Origin: Thermoleophilaceae bacterium
GTDB lineage: Bacteria > Actinomycetota > Thermoleophilia > Solirubrobacterales > Thermoleophilaceae
DNA length: 64,000 nucleotides
Reading direction: 5' to 3'
Assembly: GCA_030448005.1 (NCBI GenBank)
Contig: JAUJNT010000001.1
Location: forward strand, 443,602 to 507,601
The notes beneath the pieces are model-generated. The model saw nothing but the letters and a program-made list of their open reading frames with translations. It was not told the DNA's origin and searched no databases. The first letter of the stretch is position 1. Each line of letters opens with the position of its first letter. A program made the translations under genes and the position numbers. Below are positions 1-16,790 of the stretch, in pieces.

Positions 1-54
1 GAAGGCGCCGCGCAGACGAACGGCGCCGGCGCGAGCAACGGTCACCAGCAGTAG
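1..54 (+). CDS. Possible 3' end of an upstream gene (partial)
   Basis: Frame 1 is open from the first base and ends at TAG 52-54. It encodes a short Ala/Gly/Asn/Gln-rich tail ending GHQQ. A GC-rich hairpin follows 4 nt after the stop, which fits a gene end. Only 17 residues are visible, so no function can be given. Confidence 0.4.
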   Translation, partial: EGAAQTNGAGASNGHQQ

Positions 55-58
55 CAGG

Positions 59-78
59 CCGGGGGCTCGCGCCCCCGG
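59..78 (+). terminator. GC-rich hairpin after the partial gene
   Basis: CCGGGGGC and GCCCCCGG form an 8-bp perfect stem around a TCGC loop, just after a stop codon. There is no T-run, so a terminator role is inferred from position. A near-identical hairpin follows the small membrane gene at 10275-10294. Confidence 0.5.
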
Positions 79-220
79 AACCCCCCGCGCCTCTTGCCCT
101 ACGGCCACCCGTGACCGTTTCCACCCTCGCGGCTCGGCGCTGCTGGCGGCGCCCCGCCCTGCTGCGGAATGTAGCTCTTAGAGGGTTCCGGGGGCGGAGC
201 CCCAGGCCTGCTTATCTATT
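79..220. other. Intergenic, with a hairpin at 190-204
   Basis: No coding frame is convincing here. GGGGC (191-195) and GCCCC (199-203) form a small stem-loop that lies downstream of the minus-strand transporter gene and may help end its transcript. Confidence 0.4.
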
Positions 221-1090
221 CTATGCGCGGGCTTCGGCCGCGCGGACCGGCGCCGGGGTGAGCGTGGCGGCCACGATCACCAGGATGAAGGCAAAGCTCT
301 GGACGACGATCCCGAGCGCGTCTCCTGGCATCGGATCTCCGAACACCGCGATTCCCCCCGTAATCGCCGATACGTTTGCGGCCGCGCTCGTGACGGTGAT
401 GACCGCCACCGCCTCGCCCGTCTGAAGACCTCGTGCGGAGGCGTAGAAGGCGACCACCGACGCCAGCATGCAGGTAAGAAGCCAGGGCGAGAGCAGGCCG
501 AACATGCCCTCGCTCCCGACGCTCCCCGTCAGCGCCTTGATGGCGACGTCGGAGACACCGAAGAGGATGCCGGCGGCAGCGCCGAGCAGAACACCGTGAT
601 GCTCGTTCGGGGCTCCGAGCTTCGGGGACAGCACGAGCAGCATGCCGATCGCCAGCAGCCCGGTCTCGAATGCGATCATGCCGACCACCGAGTAGCCCGA
701 GTTCGGATCGGCGCCCGCGGGCAGCGTGACCGCCAGGAGCGAGAGACCGACAGCGGTAAGCCCGACGCCGATCCACTGCCGCCGGCCTACCTCGAACCCG
801 AACACCCGGTCTGCGAGGACCGTGAGAAAGACCAGGCCGCCCGAGATGACGGCCTGGACGAGGGACAGCGGCGCGAGCGCGAGAGCTCCGACGTGAAGGG
901 CGAAGGCGCCCGCCGCCACCAACATGCCGATGGCAAACCAGCGGGAGCGCCAGAGGCCGACGGCGCTTCGGATGGGCCGGCGGAAGTCCACGTCCGGCGC
1001 CGCGCACGCCCCGCGGTGCTTCAGCAGGAAGCCCGCGTTGGTCGCGAAGGCGCAGAGGAGCGCGAGCAGTATGCCGATTTCGAGTGTCAT
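221..1090 (-). CDS. EamA/DMT-superfamily membrane transporter-like protein
   Basis: The 289-residue product is almost entirely hydrophobic, with about nine or ten predicted membrane segments in two similar halves. This is the layout of the drug/metabolite transporter (EamA) superfamily. The first helix follows MTLEIGILLALLCAF directly and the tail is short and Ala-rich. The two halves are separated by a short polar stretch (KLGAPNEHH). DMT proteins move small molecules or metabolites across the inner membrane; the substrate cannot be read from the sequence. The gene is oriented away from its neighbours and is not in an operon. No clear ribosome binding site precedes the ATG at 1090. A NIPA-like magnesium transporter is an alternative. 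Confidence 0.75.
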   Translation of the reverse strand: MTLEIGILLALLCAFATNAGFLLKHRGACAAPDVDFRRPIRSAVGLWRSRWFAIGMLVAAGAFALHVGALALAPLSLVQAVISGGLVFLTVLADRVFGFEVGRRQWIGVGLTAVGLSLLAVTLPAGADPNSGYSVVGMIAFETGLLAIGMLLVLSPKLGAPNEHHGVLLGAAAGILFGVSDVAIKALTGSVGSEGMFGLLSPWLLTCMLASVVAFYASARGLQTGEAVAVITVTSAAANVSAITGGIAVFGDPMPGDALGIVVQSFAFILVIVAATLTPAPVRAAEARA

Positions 1091-1222
1091 TGGAGAGGAG
1101 CGGCGATGTCGCGGCCTCCCATGCCGCTGAGCCGGCTATCGACTCGAGTCACCGTCCGCTTAACTACCTTGAGTCAGCCTAGCTGGATTTCTATACCCCT
1201 CCCACACAATTCCTCTACCTCT

Positions 1223-1750
1223 GTGACAATCGACACACAGAAGCCGATCCTCTTCGTGGACGTGGATGGCGTGATCAGCCTGTTCGGCTTCCCCTCCTCG
1301 CAGAGCGACCTCCCCGGTCGCTTCCACTGGGTCGACGGGATCGCCCACTGCATTCCCGAGGAGGTGGGCGGACGCCTGGAACGGCTGGCCGAGCGGTTCG
1401 AGCTGGTGTGGGCGACAGGCTGGGAGGAGAAGGCAAACGAGTACTTGCCGTTCATCCTCAAGCTGTCCGTCTCCGCGCTGCCCGTGCTGACCTTTGGAGG
1501 CCGGGCCGTCTTCGGGTCCTCCCACTGGAAGCTCGAGGCCATCGAGGAGTACGCGGACTGCCGCCCCGCAGCCTGGATCGACGACAACATCGACGACCAG
1601 TGCGAACGCTGGGCCAAGCGCCGGGAGGCGCCGACCCTGCTGGTGCGGACCGAGTCACCGACGGGGCTGACCGACAAGCACGTCAAGCAACTGCTTCGGT
1701 GGGCCGACGAGGTGGCCGCCGACCAGGAGCATGCGGCTGCCGAGACCTGA
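1223..1750 (+). CDS. HAD-like hydrolase domain protein
   Basis: The product opens with PILFVDVDGVISLF, which matches HAD motif I (DxDG) with the nucleophilic Asp. A later AAWIDDNIDDQC segment supplies the acidic motif IV. The 175 residues are short for the family and leave no room for a large cap domain. The GTG at 1223 was chosen because coding similarity begins there; the frame is open further upstream but that part is antisense to the transporter gene. No good Shine-Dalgarno sequence is visible. The gene converges on rpoC with a 23-nt gap. HAD proteins are usually phosphatases or nucleotidases; the substrate is unknown. Confidence 0.75.
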   Translation: MTIDTQKPILFVDVDGVISLFGFPSSQSDLPGRFHWVDGIAHCIPEEVGGRLERLAERFELVWATGWEEKANEYLPFILKLSVSALPVLTFGGRAVFGSSHWKLEAIEEYADCRPAAWIDDNIDDQCERWAKRREAPTLLVRTESPTGLTDKHVKQLLRWADEVAADQEHAAAET

Positions 1751-1773
1751 AGGCCGCGCAGGATACGCGCCGG

Positions 1774-5853
<4,080 letters not shown>

Positions 5854-5905
5854 GTGGGGGCTCCTGGGTAACGAGAGAGTGGGAAACGCTGGACCGAGCG
5901 GCGGC

Positions 5906-9487
<3,582 letters not shown>

Positions 9488-9915
9488 GGCGACAACTCCT
9501 TAGAGGTTCGGCGGGAAGCGAGAGGGGCGCAACGCGACCGCTCAGAATAGCACAGTGAGACCCGCCCCCCTCTCCAGGGGCGGATGCCGACCATCCCGGT
9601 CGGCCAGGCCATCACGGACCCCGTCCCGAGGCTCCGCGATATGTGGGCGGAGCGCTCGATGCCTGTCCGCGCGCACCCGGCAGAGCCAGGTGCTTGCGGC
9701 AAAGGGACGGCTACGGCTATAGACCAAGTGCCAGGGTAGCGCACGGACAGCCGCCCGGGGGCCTCGCCTGCGCGCCGCTCCCGTCCTGAGGGGCCCCTGC
9801 ACCCACAGGGGCAGGCCAAGCACGACCCTTCGACGGGACGATGCCCCTCGGCGATTGCCTGGAGGCCGATAGCGGCTGCCGGAGGTCGCGCGGGCGTTAA
9901 GTATGATCTCGGGCG
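9488..9915. promoter_or_regulatory. rpoBC upstream region (no gene)
   Basis: This 428-bp stretch separates rpoB from the divergent small membrane gene and must hold the rpoBC promoter, because rplL is not upstream. A 7-bp stem (GCCGACC/GGTCGGC, 9586-9604) with a 5-nt loop is the clearest structure. I see no credible short gene. Promoter boxes cannot be assigned by eye. Confidence 0.45.
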
Positions 9916-10269
9916 ATGGAGCAACACGGGGGTCTTCCCGAAGCTGGCAAGCTCGGCGCGGCGTTCGATCCGCGATCGCGGCTGTATCGCGACCCGTTCA
10001 ACGAGCTCGTCGTCTTCGTGATCTCTGCCGTGGGGGCCGGCGTGCTCGTGCCTACGCTGCTGACGGTCCTGAGCGCGATCCTCGGCTGGAAGCTCGACTT
10101 CGTGCCGTTCGTCCTCCTCAGTGTGGCGCTCGAGCTCGGGCTCATCTTCGGGCACCTGCGGCCGGTCATGCGTCCGGCCGAGCGGCTTGGCTGGGCGCTT
10201 CTGTGGGGCTTCACCGCCGCAGCCCTCGGCGCGGCGTTCTGGGAGCTCACCTACATCCAACTGCTATGA
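9916..10269 (+). CDS. Small multi-span membrane protein, unknown function
   Basis: The 117-residue product has a polar N-terminus (about 33 residues) followed by three hydrophobic segments, near residues 34-57, 62-80 and 90-108. A basic loop (RPVMRPAERLG) lies between the last two. No motif identifies a family. The gene stands alone, is divergent from rpoB, and is followed within 10 nt by a strong hairpin, which supports it as a real transcription unit. Start choice is the first ATG. No functional assignment is made. Confidence 0.6.
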   Translation: MEQHGGLPEAGKLGAAFDPRSRLYRDPFNELVVFVISAVGAGVLVPTLLTVLSAILGWKLDFVPFVLLSVALELGLIFGHLRPVMRPAERLGWALLWGFTAAALGAAFWELTYIQLL

Positions 10270-10274
10270 GCCGC

Positions 10275-10294
10275 CTGGGGGCGAGCGCCCCCGG
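10275..10294 (+). terminator. Hairpin after the small membrane protein gene
   Basis: GGGGGC (10277-10282) and GCCCCC (10287-10292) form a perfect 6-bp stem with a GAGC loop, extended by weaker outer pairs. It begins a few bases after the TGA. It lacks a T-run but matches the hairpin at 59-78 in sequence and placement. Confidence 0.55.
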
Positions 10295-10419
10295 CTGTCA
10301 GTCGCCCCTCGAACGCCCGGGTCCCGGGAGGTAGTCGTCCGCCGGCCACCGCACGAACAACCCTAGGCTCGCCACACCTCTGCTGCGCCGTCGCTGGGTG
10401 GACCCGTGCCCGGCGGAGC

Positions 10420-11340
10420 CTACGCGGGGGAGTACGCCATAGCCGGTGCCAGGAGCTCTGGGCGGTAGAGGCGCTCGCCCGGGAACCCCGACAGGCCGTG
10501 CGTGGCGGCGGTGTAGTCGATGGTCTCCTGCCACTTCTCCGCATCCATCGAGCCTGGCGCTACCAGGTCGAATGCATACCGCTCAAAGAGCGCCCAGTTC
10601 GCGCGGATGTGCTCCTCGGAGACATCCGGATACTGGCGCCTGAACGCGGCAATGCCGAGCTCGGGACGCGCGACCTGCAGCTGATACCCCGCCGCCCACG
10701 CATCGCGGAACCGCGACACCAGCTCCAGCGGCACACGATCAGCCGCTACCAGCCCGGTGGTGTACACCTCGATGTCAAGCGGCACGGTGCGGATCGGGAA
10801 ATCGGCCTTGCGGTGATAGAGGGTCATGTCCATCCAGGTCGGGATCACATCGATCTCCCCCCGACCGAGCGCCCCGTCGAGATCCTTGGACAACTCGACG
10901 ATCTCCGGCGACCCCAGGCCCACATGCGCGAGCGCACCCGCGTACTCCTGGGCAAACCACGGGATGCTCCACCTGGCCGCGCGTGCACCCGGCAGATCCT
11001 CCGGGTCCTCCAAGCCCGAATCGTCACGGACGATCCCGACGATCGGGTTGCGCTGATGAGCGACCGCCGCAAACCGAACCGGCAGCCGGCCCCCGAGCTC
11101 GGTTTGAGCGGCCAGCAGATATGCGACCGAGCTGAGCGCGAAATCAGCATCCCCCGCGGCAACCGCCTTCGGCCTGGCGGTGAACCCCTGGAGCGAGTAG
11201 TCGGGCGCCCGAGCGCAGCCGACGAACTCGACCTCGATCCCCTGCTCGGCGAACAGGCCGCCCTCCGCTGCCGCAAAAGCGGGCAGGTGCATGCCGCTCA
11301 CGCATGTGCGGCACCAGCCCATCAAACGTACGCGTTCCAT
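10420..11340 (-). CDS. NMT1/THI5/SsuA-type periplasmic-binding-like protein without a signal peptide
   Basis: The 306-residue product resembles substrate-binding proteins of the NMT1/SsuA group. It contains the AFAAAEGGLFAEQGIEVEFV strand-helix signature near the N-terminus, then GDADFALSS and the YTTGLVAAD segment. It begins MERVRLMGWCRTC with no signal peptide or lipobox, unusual for a transporter partner; a cytoplasmic sensor or enzyme of this fold is possible. GGAGG lies 7 nt before the ATG at 11340 and fixes the start. No permease or ATPase gene is adjacent. The upstream region carries a motif shared with two other loci. The first 20 codons are duplicated in front of the propeller gene ending at 14711. 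Confidence 0.75.
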   Translation of the reverse strand: MERVRLMGWCRTCVSGMHLPAFAAAEGGLFAEQGIEVEFVGCARAPDYSLQGFTARPKAVAAGDADFALSSVAYLLAAQTELGGRLPVRFAAVAHQRNPIVGIVRDDSGLEDPEDLPGARAARWSIPWFAQEYAGALAHVGLGSPEIVELSKDLDGALGRGEIDVIPTWMDMTLYHRKADFPIRTVPLDIEVYTTGLVAADRVPLELVSRFRDAWAAGYQLQVARPELGIAAFRRQYPDVSEEHIRANWALFERYAFDLVAPGSMDAEKWQETIDYTAATHGLSGFPGERLYRPELLAPAMAYSPA

Positions 11341-11440
11341 ACCGGGACCTCCAGGCGGTCGGATGCTGCTCGGCTGCTCCCAGCCGGTAGCCACAGGTAA
11401 GTGTCTTCCGCGTCGCAGCGTGACGAAGAACGAGGTGCCT

Positions 11441-11490
11441 ATCAATTCGTAGAACTACGCATCTTTTCGCTGCGGTTACCTAGTTTTCGC
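11441..11490 (-). promoter_or_regulatory. Shared upstream motif, copy 1
   Basis: On the minus strand this reads AAAACTAGGTAA, a short spacer, then GAAAAGATGCGTAG and CTACGAATTGAT. It aligns along about 49 bp with copies at 19195-19243 and 23751-23799. It ends 100 nt before the ATG of the binding-protein gene. It is probably a promoter or operator. Confidence 0.65.
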
Positions 11491-11530
11491 CAGCCCCCCA
11501 CATCGCGCGTGCGCGGGTCGTTGCCGCGAC

Positions 11531-14464
11531 CTACGTACTTTTCGGCTGAGCTTCGCCCCCCGCCACCGACGCGAGCTCCTGCCGGGACTCGATGCCGAGC
11601 TTGCGAATGGCGGAGGCCACGTGTGCCTCAACGGTGCGTGGTGATATGAACAAGGCCTCTGCGATCTCCCGGTTCTTGCGACCGCTACCGGCCAAGCGGG
11701 CGACCTCAGCTTCGCGCGGCGACAGTTCCTCCCCATAGCCCCTGCGTCCGCCGCGCGATCGTGAAGGCAGCGGGAGGTCGTGGGCCCTGAGCGCGGCACG
11801 TGTCCGCGTGGCGTCCCAGCCCGCCCCCAGATCTTCGAAACCGTCAAGCGCGGAAACGAGGAGATCGGCTCCTCCGTCGTCGTCCTGGGCAAGCAGGCAC
11901 CGAGCCCGTGCTTCACGCGACTTTGCCACCTCGTAAGGACAGGGCAGGTCAGTCCACCGCCGCTCTGCGGTCTCAAGGAAATCGGCTGCGGCTCGATAGC
12001 TGCCCTCCGCCTCGGCCACTGTGCCCTGGCAGAAGTAGCTGGCCGCGAGGGCAGCCGGCGCATCCTTCCCGCGAATCCCCGCCGCGAACCGTCCGGCCAG
12101 CTCGCGCGCCTCCACCGGTTGCCCGCATCCGAGAAATGCCTGAACCGCCGCCGGAATCACCTCCCTGCCCCAGATCCAGATCCTCTTGTGCCTGACGACA
12201 TCCAGGCCGAGCGCTGCCACTTGACGGGCCGCTTGGGCATTGCCTTGCGAGAGGCGAATCCGCGCAAGCCAGGCCGACGCCGCCACCCGCGCTCCCAGCC
12301 ATCCTCTGCGCCGCGACTCTTGCAGAATCGACTGGAAGGTCGCCTCCGCATCCTCCACATCGCCACGAGCGAGTAGCAGCGAGCCCAGAACCAACTCGCT
12401 GCCGACTGCCAGTGTGGCCGTTCCCGTCCCGCTCTCAGCGAGCCTTCGGGCGCGCGGCTCGAGCCCCTCCCATCGTCCGACACACCAGTCAATCGACACC
12501 CTTGCGCTCTCACGCCAGGGACCCCACCAGACGTGGTCGAGCTCCTTGTTGATACGGGCGACCTCCGCAAGGAAGCCTTCGGCGCGCCGGTAGTAACCGA
12601 GGCCGCGCACGACCCCCGAAAGACTGTGGTAGCCCCGCAGCAGTTCCAGCTTCTCGTCTAGCGACCTCCCTTCGGAAGGAAGGTTCTCAAGCGCGCTCCA
12701 GCCTGCCGGATCGCCGACGCAGAGCAAGACCGCCGCCCGCGTCGCGCGAATGCCCGTCTTGGTCACCGGGTCACCGCTCTGTTCCGCTGCCTGCACCGCG
12801 CGGTCAAGCCAAGTCAGGTCATCCTCCACGTCTCCTTCCCTCAGCATGGGCCAGGCGAGCTGGCCCATCGAACGCGCGGCGAGGCCTGGTCGTCGCCGAA
12901 GCTCGCCGACGGCACGAACCATCTCCTCGTACCAGAGACCCCCCTCGCCGACGCAGTAGCGCAACTGGGAGAGGCGGAACCGCAGCTCGCCGCGGACACC
13001 GACGGGCGTGGGGTTTCCATCCAGGACCTGTTGGAGCAGGTGGATGGCCCTCTCGGGGCAATCGCTGTGGCGAGCCGTGGAGCCAAGCCTGATCGCCATC
13101 CGAACCCTGGCCGCTTCGGAGAGCCCCGGGGCGGAGAGTGCCTGCTCGAGGAGGCGGGCCGCAGCCCGAGCGTCCCCTACTGAGCCGGCGTCCTCGGCAG
13201 CTGCCTCGGAGTAGCGCGCCCATTGCTTCGGACGATCGGCCTCCTTGAAGTGGTGGGCGAGCTGGGTATGCGCAAGCGCTTGGTCCGATTCCAGAGCCTC
13301 TCCGGCGCGCTGATGTAACCGTCGTCGCTCTGGAGTGGGGATCTCGTCGTATACGGCCTGCGCAGCGAGCGCGTGACGGAAGCCGTACGAACCCTTGCCC
13401 TGATCCTGGAGCAGAGCCGACGAAAGGGCCTTGGCAAGCCCCCGTAGAGTCCGTTGAGGCGGCAGGCCGGCCACGCCGGCGATGAGATCCTCGGAGGCCG
13501 GGACCGCGAGGACCGCAGCGGCGCGGGCGACCAACCGCGCGTCGGCAGTCAAGAGCTGCATCCGCTCCTTGATCGACTGCCTGATCGCCGGAGGGACATC
13601 GATCTGCTGCAGATCGGCAACTGTCTGCCCCGCTTCCGTGACGGTGAGCTGCTCGCGGTCTCGCAGCAGGCGGATGACCTCTTCCAGTGCGAACGGGATC
13701 CCCGCCGTCCGTTCGTGCAGGTGCTTGACCAGCTCGTCTGAGACTTCCTCCGTCTCGAGGATGGCGCATATGAGCCGCCGCACTTCCTCGACCCGGAGCG
13801 GAGAGAGCTCGATCGTGACATTGAGCATCTCTGTCGGGAGGCGCGCGGCCAGCCCGAGCAGGCGTGACGAGGCGGGCAGATCCTCGCCGCGATAGGTAAG
13901 CACGAGAGCAAGCTCCTGTGGCGGCTGGGACAGGAGGAATGCGAGGAACTCGAGCGTGCCCTCATCCGCCCAGTGGAGGTCCTCCAGTACGCAGACGGTC
14001 GGGCCGAAGGCGCCGATCAGCTCCCGGAGAGCCCGGAAGACCCGGTGGCGTTCCGCCCTCGGGTCGCCTACGGACGGGGGTTCTGGTGGTAGGAAGTCTG
14101 CCAACTCGGGCAGGAGCGGTTGAAGTACCCCGACCACCGGGCTGAGAGGTCGACTGGGCGGTTCTGAGGCTGCACCTCTGAGCGCCTCGACGACAGGGCC
14201 CATCAGAAACGGCTCGCTCAGCCGATGACAGGTTCCGACGAGGACCCGGCGGCGCTGGATCGCCGAGTCGGAGACCGTCTCGTGGACGAGCCTACTCTTG
14301 CCGAGGCCCGCCTCGCCCTCGACCAGGATCAGCGCGGGAGGGCTTACGGACGCTTCTAGAAGGAGCTCCAGCTCACGCTCGCGCCCAACCAGGATCGGTG
14401 AGGACAGCCGTCCCAAGTTGTGACGGTCCAACAGGCCGGAACCGGCCTTCCCGGCTTTTCCCAT
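11531..14464 (-). CDS. Large LuxR-family (LAL/MalT-like) ATP-binding transcriptional regulator
   Basis: The 977-residue product has an N-terminal AAA/STAND ATPase with Walker A GEAGLGKSRL and Walker B TVCVLEDLHWAD. A long helical, TPR-like middle region follows. The C-terminal LuxR helix-turn-helix begins ELSPREAEVARLAGSG and continues NREIAEALFISPRTVEAHV. This is the architecture of LAL regulators, which bind an inducer and ATP and then activate transcription. The start is placed at ATG 14464 (MGKAGKAGSG), preceded by GGAGAGAG; the frame is open further upstream. It sits among the surface-protein genes that share an upstream motif and is the natural candidate to control them; that link is inference. 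Confidence 0.88.
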   Translation of the reverse strand: MGKAGKAGSGLLDRHNLGRLSSPILVGRERELELLLEASVSPPALILVEGEAGLGKSRLVHETVSDSAIQRRRVLVGTCHRLSEPFLMGPVVEALRGAASEPPSRPLSPVVGVLQPLLPELADFLPPEPPSVGDPRAERHRVFRALRELIGAFGPTVCVLEDLHWADEGTLEFLAFLLSQPPQELALVLTYRGEDLPASSRLLGLAARLPTEMLNVTIELSPLRVEEVRRLICAILETEEVSDELVKHLHERTAGIPFALEEVIRLLRDREQLTVTEAGQTVADLQQIDVPPAIRQSIKERMQLLTADARLVARAAAVLAVPASEDLIAGVAGLPPQRTLRGLAKALSSALLQDQGKGSYGFRHALAAQAVYDEIPTPERRRLHQRAGEALESDQALAHTQLAHHFKEADRPKQWARYSEAAAEDAGSVGDARAAARLLEQALSAPGLSEAARVRMAIRLGSTARHSDCPERAIHLLQQVLDGNPTPVGVRGELRFRLSQLRYCVGEGGLWYEEMVRAVGELRRRPGLAARSMGQLAWPMLREGDVEDDLTWLDRAVQAAEQSGDPVTKTGIRATRAAVLLCVGDPAGWSALENLPSEGRSLDEKLELLRGYHSLSGVVRGLGYYRRAEGFLAEVARINKELDHVWWGPWRESARVSIDWCVGRWEGLEPRARRLAESGTGTATLAVGSELVLGSLLLARGDVEDAEATFQSILQESRRRGWLGARVAASAWLARIRLSQGNAQAARQVAALGLDVVRHKRIWIWGREVIPAAVQAFLGCGQPVEARELAGRFAAGIRGKDAPAALAASYFCQGTVAEAEGSYRAAADFLETAERRWTDLPCPYEVAKSREARARCLLAQDDDGGADLLVSALDGFEDLGAGWDATRTRAALRAHDLPLPSRSRGGRRGYGEELSPREAEVARLAGSGRKNREIAEALFISPRTVEAHVASAIRKLGIESRQELASVAGGEAQPKST

Positions 14465-14710
14465 CGAGACTCTCTCCGCGGCGGGAGTAGCGCCGCCTTG
14501 GTCAGCCACCTGGCCTCCGCCCGTTGATGGCCGGACCGTAGAACAGAGCTGCGCCGTGCGTAAGGGGGTTGGACACATAGCGGCCTTCCGGGCATGGTGG
14601 TCGGTCCCCGGGGCGCCTGGACAGCCGACGACCTCGAGTCCCTACTTCGTTCGAGCCCTGCCAGGCCCGCCACTGAGCCGGTTGTCGGGTCGCCGCTGCT
14701 GCGTGGGGCG
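14465..14710. other. Intergenic region upstream of the LAL regulator
   Basis: No gene is seen here. The region holds the promoter of the LAL regulator (minus strand) and the short space after the RTX/propeller gene. The 49-bp motif shared by neighbouring loci is not present. Confidence 0.4.
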
Positions 14711-15330
14711 TTAGCGCCGCCTGACCCGCTCGCAGCTGCGGGTGACCCGGTCGCCGCGGTCGGCGACCACGCCGTCGCGTCCGATACCACACGAGATCCG
14801 GTCGCCGCCACGCCCGTCGCGTGCGTCGACGCGGTCCTTGCCCCCGCGGCCGCCGATCCGGTCCCTGCCGGTGGAGCCCTTGATCCGGTCGTTGCCGGAG
14901 TTGCCCTTCAGCACGTCGTTGCCCGAGTTGCCGTTGATGCGGTCGTTGCCCTGATCGCCCGCTACGCGGTCGTTCGAGCTGCCGCCCGAGATCGCGTCGT
15001 TCGACGAGCCGCCGTTGATGCGGTCGCGCCCGCGGCTGCCCGCGATGCGGTCCTTGCCTGACTGGCCGTGCAGGCGATCGTTCCCAAAGCCGCCGTTGAT
15101 GCGGTCATCGCCCGGCCCACTGCGGATCCGGTCGTTGCCCGAGTCGCCCGCCATGCGGTCCTCCCCGAGTCCGCCGAGCATCACGTCGTTGCCGAGGCCG
15201 CCCTGGCCGCGATCGGTCCCCGTCCCGAGGTCGACGACGTCGTCGCCCGCGAGGCCCGCGACCACGTCGTTGCCCGTGCCACCGAAGATCCGATCGTTGC
15301 CGCTGCCACCATTGGTGATGTCGTTGCCGC
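14711..15330. repeat. Direct repeat copy 1: RTX-coding segment
   Basis: The DNA coding for the terminal RTX array here closely matches 16791-17375, about 2.08 kb away and in the same orientation. Both end with almost the same Cys-Glu-Arg-Val-Arg tail. Small in-frame length differences occur between nonapeptides. Confidence 0.75.
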
Positions 15331-16645
15331 TGTCACCGCTCACCTGATCGTCGCCCGGGCCACCCACGACACGGTCGTTGCCGGCCTCGCCGTCCACCAA
15401 GTCGTTACCGGTGCCGGCATCGATGGTGTCGCCGCCCGCGCCGCAGCGAATCTCATCGTCGCCACTGCCTGTCCTGACGACATCATCGCCGGTGCCACAG
15501 GTGACCACGTCACGCAAACCTTGGGCGCCAACGATCGTGTCGTTGCCCGCCGTGCCAGTAATCCTCACGGTGTCTCCCATCCTCTCGCAGATCACCCCGG
15601 CCGAAGTTCCCACCGGGCACTGGAGGCCTGAAGGCGGCGGCGACGCGCACGAGGGCAACGCCGGGGTAAGGGGCGTTGTGGCCCGCACCCCCCAGTCGAC
15701 GTCCCTCTTGACGCCCGGGCTGCTGGTGAGCTGCGTGATGTCAGTGCCGTCCGAATTCACGGTGTGGATCTGGTCGGTTCCGCTCCGGTTGCTCCTGAAG
15801 GCCACCTTCGTCCCGTCGGGGGAGAAGGCCGGGTCCCGGTCGATGGTTCGAACGTTGGGGCCGGGACGCCTCGAGGTCAGCGGTGCCTGGGAAGAGCCAT
15901 CAGCGTTCATCGTCCAGATCTCGTAGCTGAAGTCGGGGAAGCCCCGCGCGAATACGATCTTGGAACCGTCCGGGGAGAAGGCCGGTTCGGCGCTACCCTC
16001 CAGACCTTCGGTGAGTCGGGTCTGGCCCGTGCCGTCGGGGTTCATCGTGTAGATCTCAGGCTGCTGCGCGGCGGCGTCGAAATCGCGAAAGCTCGAGAAG
16101 ACGATCTTCGACCCGTCGGGTGAGAAGGCAGGGTCGCCGTCCGGGGCGGGATCGCTGGTGAGCCGGGTTTGCCCGCAACCGTTGGCGCTCATCGAGTAGA
16201 TCTCGCCGTTGCCGTCGCGGAAGCTCGTGAACGCGATTCGAGATCCGTCATGCGAGTAAGACGGCTCCAGGTCGCCCAACGGCTGGCTGGTAAGACGTAT
16301 CAGGCCGCTGCCGTCCAGGTTCATCGTGAAGATCGACTGCGGCCCGTCGCGGAAGCTCGAGAAGGCAATCTTCGACCCGTCCGGCGAGAACGCCGGGTCG
16401 CCGTCGACAGCCGGGTCATTCGTGTGCTGCACCTGGTCGGAGCCGTCGGGCGCGATCGTGTAGATCTCGGTCCCGATCACAAAGGCGATCCTGCCGTTCT
16501 CACCGGGGAAGGCGGCCTGACTCGAACCCGCCGCGGCGCCTGCGCCGGCGACGAGCAATGCGACCGCCAACGCCATCCTCGCCCGCCGGCCGACGGTTCG
16601 AGGGCGCGGCGGGTTCACCTTGAGTATGGCCGAGGTTCTCTTCAT
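14711..16645 (-). CDS. Exported TolB-like beta-propeller protein with C-terminal RTX-type calcium-binding repeats
   Basis: Translation probably starts at ATG 16645 (MKRTSAILKV). An Arg-rich stretch and a hydrophobic signal segment (ALAVALLVAGAGAAAG) follow. The N-terminal half has about six PD40/TolB propeller repeats with the recurring FSPDGSKI pattern. The C-terminal half is an array of GGxGxD nonapeptides, ending in a Cys-containing CERVRRR tail. RTX repeats bind calcium and fold outside the cell. The frame extends to 16714, and that extension encodes a copy of the first 20 residues of the NMT1-like protein. The RTX half is nearly the same as that of the next gene upstream. Role: extracellular or envelope protein, otherwise unknown. 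Confidence 0.82.
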   Translation of the reverse strand: MKRTSAILKVNPPRPRTVGRRARMALAVALLVAGAGAAAGSSQAAFPGENGRIAFVIGTEIYTIAPDGSDQVQHTNDPAVDGDPAFSPDGSKIAFSSFRDGPQSIFTMNLDGSGLIRLTSQPLGDLEPSYSHDGSRIAFTSFRDGNGEIYSMSANGCGQTRLTSDPAPDGDPAFSPDGSKIVFSSFRDFDAAAQQPEIYTMNPDGTGQTRLTEGLEGSAEPAFSPDGSKIVFARGFPDFSYEIWTMNADGSSQAPLTSRRPGPNVRTIDRDPAFSPDGTKVAFRSNRSGTDQIHTVNSDGTDITQLTSSPGVKRDVDWGVRATTPLTPALPSCASPPPSGLQCPVGTSAGVICERMGDTVRITGTAGNDTIVGAQGLRDVVTCGTGDDVVRTGSGDDEIRCGAGGDTIDAGTGNDLVDGEAGNDRVVGGPGDDQVSGDSGNDITNGGSGNDRIFGGTGNDVVAGLAGDDVVDLGTGTDRGQGGLGNDVMLGGLGEDRMAGDSGNDRIRSGPGDDRINGGFGNDRLHGQSGKDRIAGSRGRDRINGGSSNDAISGGSSNDRVAGDQGNDRINGNSGNDVLKGNSGNDRIKGSTGRDRIGGRGGKDRVDARDGRGGDRISCGIGRDGVVADRGDRVTRSCERVRRR

Positions 16646-16730
16646 CACACGCCGGCCGGGGTGCACGCCGCTGGCACATGTTCGACACCAGCCGATCAAC
16701 CGTAGGCGTTCCATACCGGGCCTCCTCCGT
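16646..16730 (-). repeat. Duplicated 5' end of the NMT1-like gene (with its ribosome binding site)
   Basis: The minus-strand sequence, from the GGAGG ribosome binding site through about 60 nt of coding sequence, matches the start of the gene at 11340. The encoded peptides are MERLRLIGWCRTCASGVH here and MERVRLMGWCRTCVSGMH there. The copy stops where the propeller gene's own signal peptide region begins. It is either a truncated remnant or a captured translation start. Confidence 0.7.
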
Positions 16731-16790
16731 ACAGCTCAGCCACGGGCAGCTGGCTGAGCTCGTTGGGTCCTGCCGCTCTCCGTGGGCCTG

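Noticed and set aside
596..1222. Upstream extension of the HAD-like gene
   Set aside because: The extension is antisense to the transporter gene and has no HAD similarity. The similarity begins at the GTG at 1223.
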